Assembly: GCA_947445425.1 (NCBI GenBank)
Contig: CANFFA010000094.1
Coordinates: 1 to 7,738 of the forward strand
Direction: 5' to 3'
DNA from: Paludibacteraceae bacterium
Lineage (GTDB): Bacteria > Bacteroidota > Bacteroidia > Bacteroidales > Paludibacteraceae
DNA length: 7,738 nucleotides
This document shows, one piece after another, positions 1-6,369 of this stretch. The position numbers and the translations under genes are program-made. Under the pieces are notes generated by a model that made no database searches, was not told where the DNA came from, and worked only from the letters and a program-made list of their open reading frames with translations. The first letter of the stretch is position 1; every line of letters begins with the position of its first letter.

Positions 1-531
1 ACCGTTGTAGCTACCAAACAGAGAACCTGAAAAACGCTTCACCCCTTGATTTGCATATTCTCCGTTGGCATAAATAAAATCCAAGTTGGTTCCAAAATTC
101 AATTTGCTATTTGCATTTACCGTAAACAAAAACTTTATCTGTTGCGCCTCACGATAAGTGGTTCCCCCACTTAGGTAATTCAATGTACTATAAGGAGTTT
201 TGGTATTATAGAAGGTGGTACTTTTAAGATTAGTGATGTAGGGGAAATAGGCATTTGAGAATATAAAATCACCTTCGGTGGGACGAGAAAAGTACAATTT
301 AGACTGTATGGGAGATCCTAAATTACCATTATAAGAATTGGCAATACTGAAGCGATCGATTGGATTTTCAGTTTGGAAGTTCAGGTGAGCCGAATCCACG
401 GGAATTGAGTCTACCACGGCAAAACGGTCAGAGACACGCCAAGTTTTCACATAACGATAATTGGGCGGTACTTGCGCAAGAATTGTGACATTGACTACAA
501 GTAGGAGTATATATAAATAGCGGTTTTTCAC
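1..531 (-). CDS. Putative porin (Porin_10-like outer-membrane protein), N-terminal part
   Basis: The reading frame is open from a GTG at 531-529 to the window edge, giving 177 codons, so the C-terminal part is missing. The protein starts MKNRYLYILLLVVNVTILAQ (GTG read as Met), a typical signal peptide with probable cleavage before the Gln. The mature part begins VPPNYRYVKTWRVSDRF and continues with VDSIPVDSAHLNFQ, NPIDRFSIANSYNGNLGSP, FYNTKTPYSTLNY and, at the edge, RFSGSLFGSYNG. From memory these match the Bacteroidota 'putative porin' family (PF14121), an outer-membrane beta-barrel of unknown substrate. No ATG lies in frame between the upstream stop (555-553) and the GTG, so the start is GTG or, less likely, a rarer codon. 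There is no Shine-Dalgarno sequence, as is usual in this phylum. A matching promoter lies about 110 nt upstream. The family call is confident; the transport role is not shown. Confidence 0.85.
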   Translation of the reverse strand, partial: MKNRYLYILLLVVNVTILAQVPPNYRYVKTWRVSDRFAVVDSIPVDSAHLNFQTENPIDRFSIANSYNGNLGSPIQSKLYFSRPTEGDFIFSNAYFPYITNLKSTTFYNTKTPYSTLNYLSGGTTYREAQQIKFLFTVNANSKLNFGTNLDFIYANGEYANQGVKRFSGSLFGSYNG

Positions 532-639
532 AACAAAGAGGAAATTAATAATTCAATATGCATCGCTTAAAATGCGTGACACAATAACTGATTCAGACAA
601 CAGATAATCAAAAGATTAGCAAAATAAAGAATGAAAAGA

Positions 640-671
640 CAAAGATACAAATTAAATGGCGAAGCTTCAAA
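640..671 (-). promoter_or_regulatory. Bacteroidota-type promoter for the putative porin
   Basis: On the minus strand TTTG (671-668) is followed after exactly 20 nt by TATCTTTG (647-640). This fits the Bacteroidota primary sigma-factor consensus of a -33 TTTG and a -7 TAnnTTTG separated by 19-21 nt. Transcription would start near 634 and give a leader of about 100 nt before the GTG at 531. The 532-797 gap holds nothing else I can support: it is AT-rich, with no tRNA-like fold and no convincing terminator for the upstream regulator gene. Confidence 0.6.
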
Positions 672-797
672 AAGTATAATGTATTTAGAATTAGAATAGG
701 AATCGACAACTTAAACTTTAATGCTTTTATCAAAATAAAAATCAGCAACATAAATAATGTATGACCAACAACAGAAATCATTCGTAATTTAAGCTTT

Positions 798-1457
798 CTA
801 CTGTACTACATAAATATTTTCGGAGCATTTAGAACTTATTGTTAATGTCTGATCACCCACTTCAATAAGCATCATCGCATCATAGTCCTGTATGGAGACA
901 ACAAGAATATCAACATTAATCCCTAATCCAAGCTTACCAACATATTGTAAAAAAGCACTAGAATTATCCTTCACTCCCACCATTTTGCAATTGGTCCCCA
1001 TTGGAATTTGTGACAAAGTTTCTTTAAATTGTACTTTCATCTCCCCATTTTGATTAGGAATTGGGTCTCCGTGTGGATCAAACGCTGGATATCCTAAAAA
1101 TTTATCCAATTGTTCTACTAATTTTTCGGATTGTATATGCTCCAACTGCTCAGCAACAGCGTGAATTTCATCCCAAGAGAATTCTAATTTCTCATACAAG
1201 AAGGTCTCCCATAAACGGTGTTTACGAAGCACTTCAATCGCTTTTGTTCTACCCACTATGGAGAGAGTAATTTTACCATACTTTTCATAAAGCACCAAAT
1301 CTTTCTCCTTTAACTTCTTAAGCATATCGTTTGCTGTAGCAGCTTTCACACCTAAAACTGCAGCAAGCGTAGTGGTACCTACTTCTTGATTCTCATTTTC
1401 AATTGAAATTTTAAACAAAGACTTTAAATAGTTTTCCTCAGTAAATGTCAACACCAT
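798..1457 (-). CDS. DtxR/MntR-family metal-dependent transcriptional regulator
   Basis: A 219-residue DNA-binding repressor of the Fe/Mn-sensing DtxR-MntR-IdeR family. Residues 1-70 form the winged helix (FTEENYLKSLFKI, then the recognition region LAAVLGVKAATANDMLKKLKEKDLV and the wing). Residues 70-125 form the dimerisation and metal-binding domain. It shows H80, E84 and H99 and the triad E103-x-x-E106-H107, matching E99-x-x-E102-H103 of B. subtilis MntR; DtxR has Cys at the first of these positions. The conserved loop GYPAFDPHGDPIP (122-134) leads into a C-terminal SH3/FeoA-like domain, as in the longer DtxR/IdeR members. The residue aligned with DtxR Met10 or MntR Asp8 appears to be N9. 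I chose the ATG at 1457-1455, not the upstream ATG at 1505, because family members start at this point and the -7 box (1490-1483) lies between the two. The gene is divergent from the TonB receptor, its likely target. Mn against Fe cannot be settled from sequence. Confidence 0.92.
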   Translation of the reverse strand: MVLTFTEENYLKSLFKISIENENQEVGTTTLAAVLGVKAATANDMLKKLKEKDLVLYEKYGKITLSIVGRTKAIEVLRKHRLWETFLYEKLEFSWDEIHAVAEQLEHIQSEKLVEQLDKFLGYPAFDPHGDPIPNQNGEMKVQFKETLSQIPMGTNCKMVGVKDNSSAFLQYVGKLGLGINVDILVVSIQDYDAMMLIEVGDQTLTISSKCSENIYVVQ

Positions 1458-1482
1458 AATCAATAAATTTACATCATATTTG

Positions 1483-1490
1483 CAAAGATA
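1483..1490 (-). promoter_or_regulatory. Promoter -7 box of the DtxR/MntR-family gene
   Basis: TATCTTTG on the minus strand is a perfect TAnnTTTG box. It predicts a start of transcription near 1476 and a leader of about 20 nt before the ATG at 1457. No TTTG-like -33 element lies at the expected distance (around 1511-1514), so this promoter may be weak or helped by a bound protein. The palindrome at 1515-1528 would lie at about -39 to -52 of this promoter. Confidence 0.5.
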
Positions 1491-1514
1491 CAAAACAAAT
1501 AGCAATTTAAACTG

Positions 1515-1528
1515 TTAGACTAGTCTAA
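1515..1528. promoter_or_regulatory. Palindromic operator, probable DtxR/MntR-family binding site
   Basis: TTAGACTAGTCTAA is a perfect 14-bp palindrome midway between the divergent regulator and receptor genes. Its half-site TTAG and its centre resemble the established DtxR/IdeR operators (TTAGGTTAGCCTAACCTAA type), and the adjacent gene encodes a member of that family. It ends 38 bp before the receptor ATG, close enough to cover that gene's promoter, whose own boxes I could not identify with confidence. Binding by this regulator is inferred, not shown. Confidence 0.7.
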
Positions 1529-1566
1529 GAAAGTTAAGAGATACATATCTAACAACAACACAAAAG

Positions 1567-3867
1567 ATGAATTCAAAACAAAACAAATCAATACTCACTA
1601 TTATTTTTTTCCTGATTATTCAATTTACATTTTCACAAACTGCTACGATTTCAGGGAGAATAATTGCTGGAAATAAACCTGTTGAGCGAGCCAACATCGG
1701 CTTGATGGGTAGTAGTAATTTCACAAGTACAGACTCTTTAGGAAATTTCAAGCTTAATAAAATTAAAGCAGGTGTATATCAGCTTAGAATTTCATGTGTT
1801 GGATTTGACAAAATGGTAAAAAAAACCATACTCAAAGAAGGTGAGAATTTGATCATGAATGTGGATCTGACAGAAAACTCAAACACTGTCAATGAGGTCG
1901 TTATAACAGGAACAATGAAAGAGGTAAGGAGAATCGAAAGCCCTGTACCCGTAGAGGTATTTACCCCACTTTATTTCAAAAAAAATCCAACACCTAGCAT
2001 TTTCGAGGCATTGCAAAATGTAAATGGTGTTAGACCCCAACTCAATTGCAATGTCTGCAACACTGGCGATATACACATCAATGGTTTAGAAGGACCATAC
2101 ACCATGGTACTGATTGATGGCATGCCCATAGTAAGTAGCTTAAGTACGGTTTATGGCCTTTCTGGCATTCCTAACGCCTTGGTAGAACGAATAGAAGTGG
2201 TGAAAGGGCCAGCATCTTCCTTGTATGGTAGCGAGGCAGTAGGGGGATTGATAAACATCATTACAAAAAAAACTGATAACGCACCCATTCTCTCAACAGA
2301 CTTAATGGGAACCTCATGGGGTGAATACAATGCAGATTTAGCATTTAAGTTAAATACTAGCAAGAAAACAACAGTATTAACTGGACTCAATTATTTTAAT
2401 TTTCAAAACAAAGTAGACAATAACCATGATCAGTTTACCGATATGACCTTGCAAAATAGAATTTCATTTTTTCAGAAATGGAATTTCACTAGAGAGAACA
2501 ATCGAATATTTACCATTGCAGTACGTACAATGTATGAAAATAGATGGGGAGGAGATATCCGGTGGGAGGAAAAATTCAGAGGAGGCGATAGTATATACGG
2601 AGAAAGCATATACACCAAGCGATGGGAAGTATTGTCAAACTACCAATTACCTACGGTAGAAAAACTCATGTTATCCTTTTCATATAACAATCACAATCAG
2701 GACAGTAGATATGGGACGACCATTTATGATGCAAAACAAAACATTGCCTTTTCTCAATTAACATGGGACAAAAGCCTGGGCAGAAATGATCTTTTAGTCG
2801 GCACAGCACTTCGTTATACCTACTACGACGACAACAGCCCTGCAACAGCTACGGCAGACAGCACAAATCGACAAAATAAAGCTCAAAAAGATTGGCTACC
2901 AGGTATCTTTGTACAAGATGAAATTATGATCAACACGAAACACAAATTACTCCTTGGATTGAGATACGATTACAATTCGTATCATGGAAATATTATAACA
3001 CCACGTTTGGCCTATAAATGGGCTGTAGACTCGAAAAACATTGTTCGTCTAAATGCTGGAACAGGATACAGGGTCGTGAATTTATTTACGGAAGACCATG
3101 CTGCATTAACAGGTGCAAGAACTGTCGTAATCAAAAGTCTTTTAAATCCAGAAAAGTCCTATAATGTTAACTTAAACTATATAAAGAAGTTATATTCAGA
3201 AAGCGGAAATTCTATACACCTAGAGTCTTCTGCATTTTATACTTATTTCAATAATCGAATTGTAGCTGATTACGAACAAGATCCAAACAAAATTATTTAT
3301 GATAATTTAAAGGGTTTTGCTGAAAGCAAAGGACTAAGTATGAATGCCGATATAGTATTTAACAATGGCTTAAAAGTCATTACTGGTGGAACCTTGATGG
3401 AGAACACCTTAAATAACAATGGGATCAAGACTCAACAAATGCTCACTGAAAAATTCACTGGGATTTGGATCGTTTCATACAAAATAAAAAGAATTAAAGT
3501 CGGAGTTGACTACACGGGCAATGTGTATAGTCCAATGCGGTTGCCACTTTTGAGCAATAGCGACCCACGTAGTCCCTATTCCCCTTGGTGGAGCATTCAA
3601 AATATTCAATTTACCTATGAAGGCATCAAGAATTTTCAATTTTATGGCGGAGTAAAAAATATACTCAATTGGACACCAAACAAAAACAACCCCTTTATTA
3701 TTGCAAGAAGTACAGACCCTTTTGACAAGAATGTACAATTCGACAGCAACGGAAAGGTCATTGCGACAGCAAATAATCCTTATGCACTAACATTCGACCC
3801 CAATTATGTATACGGACCTAACCAAGGAGCGAGGGTATTTCTAGGCGTGCGGTATAATATAAACTAA
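1567..3867 (+). CDS. TonB-dependent outer-membrane receptor, probably for metal or metal-chelate uptake
   Basis: A 766-residue TonB-dependent transporter that would use TonB-ExbBD energy to import a ligand across the outer membrane. Residues 1-23 are a signal peptide (ILTIIFFLIIQFTFS, cleaved before Q24). Residues 24-104 form a carboxypeptidase-D regulatory-like Ig domain (ATISGRIIAGNKPVERANI...DSLGNF...AGVYQLRISCVGF), common in this phylum. NEVVITGT (109-116) is the TonB-box region. The plug spans roughly 120-236, with DIHINGLEGPYTMVLIDG, IERIEVVKGP-type VERIEVVKGPASSLYGSEAVGG and INIITKK. The remainder is the beta-barrel, ending RVFLGVRYNIN. An unusual point is C161-N-V-C164 in the plug just ahead of DIHING. 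The ATG at 1567 gives a complete signal peptide and follows an A-rich leader without Shine-Dalgarno. Divergence from a DtxR/MntR-type regulator across a palindrome suggests metal-repressed expression. Mn, Fe, haem or another metal chelate are all possible substrates. Confidence 0.93.
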   Translation: MNSKQNKSILTIIFFLIIQFTFSQTATISGRIIAGNKPVERANIGLMGSSNFTSTDSLGNFKLNKIKAGVYQLRISCVGFDKMVKKTILKEGENLIMNVDLTENSNTVNEVVITGTMKEVRRIESPVPVEVFTPLYFKKNPTPSIFEALQNVNGVRPQLNCNVCNTGDIHINGLEGPYTMVLIDGMPIVSSLSTVYGLSGIPNALVERIEVVKGPASSLYGSEAVGGLINIITKKTDNAPILSTDLMGTSWGEYNADLAFKLNTSKKTTVLTGLNYFNFQNKVDNNHDQFTDMTLQNRISFFQKWNFTRENNRIFTIAVRTMYENRWGGDIRWEEKFRGGDSIYGESIYTKRWEVLSNYQLPTVEKLMLSFSYNNHNQDSRYGTTIYDAKQNIAFSQLTWDKSLGRNDLLVGTALRYTYYDDNSPATATADSTNRQNKAQKDWLPGIFVQDEIMINTKHKLLLGLRYDYNSYHGNIITPRLAYKWAVDSKNIVRLNAGTGYRVVNLFTEDHAALTGARTVVIKSLLNPEKSYNVNLNYIKKLYSESGNSIHLESSAFYTYFNNRIVADYEQDPNKIIYDNLKGFAESKGLSMNADIVFNNGLKVITGGTLMENTLNNNGIKTQQMLTEKFTGIWIVSYKIKRIKVGVDYTGNVYSPMRLPLLSNSDPRSPYSPWWSIQNIQFTYEGIKNFQFYGGVKNILNWTPNKNNPFIIARSTDPFDKNVQFDSNGKVIATANNPYALTFDPNYVYGPNQGARVFLGVRYNIN

Positions 3868-4292
3868 AAACGCCATGGAATAGCAAACAGAATTACGACC
3901 AATGCAATACTAAACCAGATGGCCAAAGTCTTGAATTTATCAAGATCTTCTTTCTTCCGTTTCGCTTTCATAGAACCGATTGTAATAAGAGTAATACCGA
4001 TTAACATCATCAAACTATGCTCCATTGCAAGAAAGCGAATAGCACGTTCATGGACCGCATCTTTAAAATTATGCATAAAATAGTCTGTGATTGGGCTTAT
4101 AAAATAAACCCAAATACCCAGTAAAAGTTGTATATGGGTCAGAATAGTAGTCAAGTTTCTGGCAGTATTGTCAAGTGAAGTAAAAGTTCTTTTTTGAAAC
4201 CAGCCACGATAAGAAATGAAAATGGTATAGATCAGTCCGACTAATATAAACCAACGAACTACAGAATGGAGTGTTAAAACAATTTGAAACAT
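3864..4292 (-). CDS. Small four-helix membrane protein, cytochrome-b-like hypothetical
   Basis: A 142-residue integral membrane protein with four predicted helices at about 4-25, 45-66, 86-106 and 121-140, and no signal peptide. Recurrent features are HSVVRW near the N-terminus (H9, R13), LTHIQLLLGIWVYFISP (H53), HERAIRFLAMEH (H81, R84, H92) and a short basic loop MKAKRKKEDLDKFK before helix 4, ending AIPWRF. From memory, similar Bacteroidota proteins are often labelled 'cytochrome B'. Histidines H9, H53 and H92 lie in or near the helices and could bind haem, but no haem protein is proven. It is the last of five minus-strand genes, 26 nt after the phosphatase gene. Its TAG stop overlaps the TAA stop of the convergent receptor gene by 4 bp. 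Confidence 0.75.
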   Translation of the reverse strand: MFQIVLTLHSVVRWFILVGLIYTIFISYRGWFQKRTFTSLDNTARNLTTILTHIQLLLGIWVYFISPITDYFMHNFKDAVHERAIRFLAMEHSLMMLIGITLITIGSMKAKRKKEDLDKFKTLAIWFSIALVVILFAIPWRF

Positions 4293-4318
4293 AATGTATA
4301 AAATAAAAGTGAATTTAA

Positions 4319-4834
4319 TTAAATTGTAATGCCTTTACGTATTGATAGAAGGAGGCCGGCACAAGCATCTTCCAATATATCAAGAACCTTTTCAAATCCA
4401 TCAGCACCTTGATAATAAGGGTCTGGCACATGATCAATTGGAATCTTTTGTAAATAATCAGTCATCCGATGAATCTTTTTCCTTGCTTCTGAACTTGGCG
4501 CATACAACTGCAAGTCTTCAAAGTTATTATCATCCATGGCAATTATCAAATCAAAATCTTCAAAATCTTGGGTTCGAACCTTTCGCGAACGATGTGTCAG
4601 CTCATAGCCACGTTTCGCAGCATGTTGTCGCATTCTTGCATCCGGAAGTGCTCCTGTATGACCACCATAGGTACCGGCAGAGTCTATCTTAATTAAATCT
4701 TGTGATCCTTCTTTTTCTACCAAATGGTGCATAATTCCATCGGCCGATGGAGAACGGCAGATATTACCTAGGCAAACGAATAAAATGGAAATGGGTTGTT
4801 TTTTAAATTCATCTTTTACTGAGAGCTGATCCAT
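4319..4834 (-). CDS. Low-molecular-weight protein tyrosine phosphatase
   Basis: A 171-residue cytosolic phosphatase of the LMW-PTP/arsenate-reductase fold, which hydrolyses phosphotyrosine. The P-loop ILFVCLGNICRSPSADG contains the C-x5-R-S signature, with nucleophile C21 and R27. The general-acid Asp is D138 in VPDPYYQG. IDSAGT (50-55) and DLIIAMDDNN (95-104) are further family motifs. The length is slightly above the usual 150-160 residues because about 14 residues (MDQLSVKDEFKKQP) precede the first strand. No later Met precedes the P-loop, so the ATG at 4834 is the only ATG start. It follows the acetyltransferase gene by 22 nt. In polysaccharide loci such enzymes (Wzb type) dephosphorylate tyrosine autokinases, but no kinase is in view, so a housekeeping role is equally possible. 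Confidence 0.95.
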   Translation of the reverse strand: MDQLSVKDEFKKQPISILFVCLGNICRSPSADGIMHHLVEKEGSQDLIKIDSAGTYGGHTGALPDARMRQHAAKRGYELTHRSRKVRTQDFEDFDLIIAMDDNNFEDLQLYAPSSEARKKIHRMTDYLQKIPIDHVPDPYYQGADGFEKVLDILEDACAGLLLSIRKGITI

Positions 4835-4856
4835 TTGAAAATTATAAATGCAAAAA

Positions 4857-5432
4857 TTATACTAATACTTTATTTACCTCTCCATTATTCAAGAAATACA
4901 GTTCTCCCGTTTCAGGGCAACTAGCTTTCCCCGAAATATCAAAATCAAGCTTGTGCCCATTTACACTTACCCATCCAATTTGTTTGGCGGGATTGCCTAC
5001 CACTAATGCAAAAGCTTTCACTGCTTTGGTAATTACAGCGCCGGCACCAATCAAAGCATATTCACCAATTTCATTTCCACACACCACAGTAGCATTGGCA
5101 CCAATGCTAGCACCTTTACGGACTATCGTTTGGGCATATTCATTTTTACGATTGACATGACTACGGGGATTGATCACATTGGTAAAAACCATAGAAGGTC
5201 CCAAAAAAACATCATCTTCACAAACTACCCCAGTATAAACAGAAACGTTATTTTGGATTTTCACATTTCTGCCCAATATCACTTCAGGAGAAATAACTAC
5301 ATTTTGACCGATATTACAGGCTTCACCAATCACGCAATGCGACATAATGTGGGAGAAATGCCATATTTTAGTGCCTTCGCCAATTGTACAATCGGCGTCT
5401 ATTATAGCGGTTTCGTGTGCAAAATAACTCAT
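4857..5432 (-). CDS. wbpD: WbpD/WlbB-like UDP-sugar 3-N-acetyltransferase (hexapeptide-repeat)
   Basis: A 191-residue left-handed beta-helix acyltransferase. Imperfect hexapeptide repeats run from about residue 9 to 150 (AIIDADCTIGEGTKI, CVIGEACNIGQNVVI, VILGRNVKIQ, ASIGANATVV, GEYALIGAGAVI). KIQNNVSVY, then FLGPSMVFTNVINPRS (76-91) and GNPAKQIGWVS are close to P. aeruginosa WbpD and Bordetella WlbB as I recall them. The predicted reaction is acetyl-CoA-dependent acetylation of the 3-amino group of UDP-2-acetamido-3-amino-2,3-dideoxy-D-glucuronate, a trimeric cytosolic step of O-antigen or capsule precursor synthesis. The substrate amine would be made by the WbpE-like enzyme of the same operon, from which it is separated by the Bro-N gene. 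A tail (162-191) with CPETGELYFL follows the helix. Acetyltransferases for dTDP-3-amino sugars (FdtC/QdtC) are the main alternative. It starts 25 nt after the Bro-N stop. Confidence 0.88.
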   Translation of the reverse strand: MSYFAHETAIIDADCTIGEGTKIWHFSHIMSHCVIGEACNIGQNVVISPEVILGRNVKIQNNVSVYTGVVCEDDVFLGPSMVFTNVINPRSHVNRKNEYAQTIVRKGASIGANATVVCGNEIGEYALIGAGAVITKAVKAFALVVGNPAKQIGWVSVNGHKLDFDISGKASCPETGELYFLNNGEVNKVLV

Positions 5433-5457
5433 AATAATTGAAAGTAAAAGTGTTACG

Positions 5458-6306
5458 TTATTGAATTATCTGATCTATCCCTTTACTATTCAAGGAATTA
5501 ATTTGTTTGGCATTTTGTTTTGAAACAATTTTCTTACCCGTCTTCTCTTCAATTTCCTTCCGTGTATTTCCTGCAATCGTACCACCTTGTAACGCAATTT
5601 CACGACTATCTTCGAAATCCTTAGGATTTTTCTCCTTTGAAATCTCTGTTGTTGTGGCTTCAGCAAGCATATTCAAAACTAATTCCAGATTCGTCATATG
5701 ATCTCTCAGATTCTCCTTTTTAAGATCTTTATGCACTTTGTATTCTTTGGTCGAAAACCCACTCCAAGCTTTTGATATATCATCAGTAAGTATGGCATAT
5801 TCTTTCCCTTTTTCTACACCTCTACTCTCCCATTCATCTGTGAGGTCTTTTCTAATTTCAATACTTTTAAGTCGCTGATTGACCCATTCTTTGGAATAAC
5901 CCTTTCGTAAATAAGTCTCCATCAAACGATCAATTCCAATCTCAGGATCTTCAATTTCATCAATACGTTCACTTGCCACTTTTGCCAACCAAATCTTAAA
6001 TGGTTCAGCTTTTGGGGAAGGTATAGATTGAACCAGTCGAAAAATCTGCTCCGTATCAGCCACATCTGTTAGACGCATTTTGCCATCTGCAGCTTTCATT
6101 TTCAAAGCGTGACAATTCGTCACGGTTTCATTACCCTCTTCAATCAAACGTTGTTTTAACTTTCGCCAATACGACTGTACATCAACGCTATCGCTAAGCA
6201 CACCCACAATATCAACAATTGAGAAATACCACTTTTCTTGTTCTTGATCCCAATGTGTCCGAATTTTTCGGTCATTAAATAACTTGATTGCTGTTTCTTT
6301 GGTCAT
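5458..6306 (-). CDS. Bro-N domain protein, phage-antirepressor/DinD-like
   Basis: A 282-residue protein resembling the BRO/prophage-antirepressor group. The N-terminal part, about 5-110, fits a Bro-N fold: AIKLFNDRKIRTHWDQEQ, then WYFSIVDIVGVLSDS, YWRKLKQRL, the segment TNCHALKMKAADGKMRLTD and FRLVQSIPSPKAEPFKIWLA. The C-terminal part has GYSKEWVNQRLKSIEIRKDL, KEYAILTDDISKAWSGFSTK and a tail with TTEISKEKNP, GGTIAGNTRKEIEEKTGKK. This C-terminal region recalls the DinD-like branch, whose E. coli member is a DNA-damage-inducible protein that antagonises RecA filaments. I take the ATG at 6306, which starts MTKETAIKLFNDR as relatives do; an in-frame ATG at 6345 would add 13 residues. It lies 63 nt after the aminotransferase and 25 nt before the acetyltransferase, on their strand. 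No phage, integrase or transposase genes are adjacent. Its role here is unknown. Bro-N proteins usually bind DNA. Confidence 0.8.
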   Translation of the reverse strand: MTKETAIKLFNDRKIRTHWDQEQEKWYFSIVDIVGVLSDSVDVQSYWRKLKQRLIEEGNETVTNCHALKMKAADGKMRLTDVADTEQIFRLVQSIPSPKAEPFKIWLAKVASERIDEIEDPEIGIDRLMETYLRKGYSKEWVNQRLKSIEIRKDLTDEWESRGVEKGKEYAILTDDISKAWSGFSTKEYKVHKDLKKENLRDHMTNLELVLNMLAEATTTEISKEKNPKDFEDSREIALQGGTIAGNTRKEIEEKTGKKIVSKQNAKQINSLNSKGIDQIIQ

Positions 6307-6369
6307 GATTTTGTATTGAAATAATATTTGCCATCTTGATTTCAAAAATCACGCCAAGAAGCGACTCAA

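Noticed and set aside
1458..1505. Extended N-terminus (16 residues, MLFVLYLCKYDVNLLI) for the DtxR/MntR-family protein
   Set aside because: Family members begin at about MVLTFTEENYL, and the predicted -7 box and transcription start lie downstream of the 1505 ATG.
3844..3874. Possible bidirectional terminator: GGCGT (3844-3848) and ACGCC (3870-3874)
   Set aside because: The stem is only 5 bp with a 21-nt loop and no U-tract on either strand.
4342..5441. Plus-strand open frames of 69-116 codons opposite the phosphatase and acetyltransferase genes
   Set aside because: They are antisense to genes with intact catalytic or repeat motifs and show no domain, signal or leader of their own.
6338..6350. 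Hairpin GATTT-CAA-AAATC between the aminotransferase and Bro-N genes
   Set aside because: A 5-bp AT-rich stem without a U-tract is expected by chance in DNA of this composition; not supportable as an attenuator.
5433..6369. Search for target-site duplications or mobile-element ends around the Bro-N gene
   Set aside because: Only a 7-bp ATTGAAA match was seen in the two flanking gaps, with no inverted ends and no recombinase gene; too short to mean anything.
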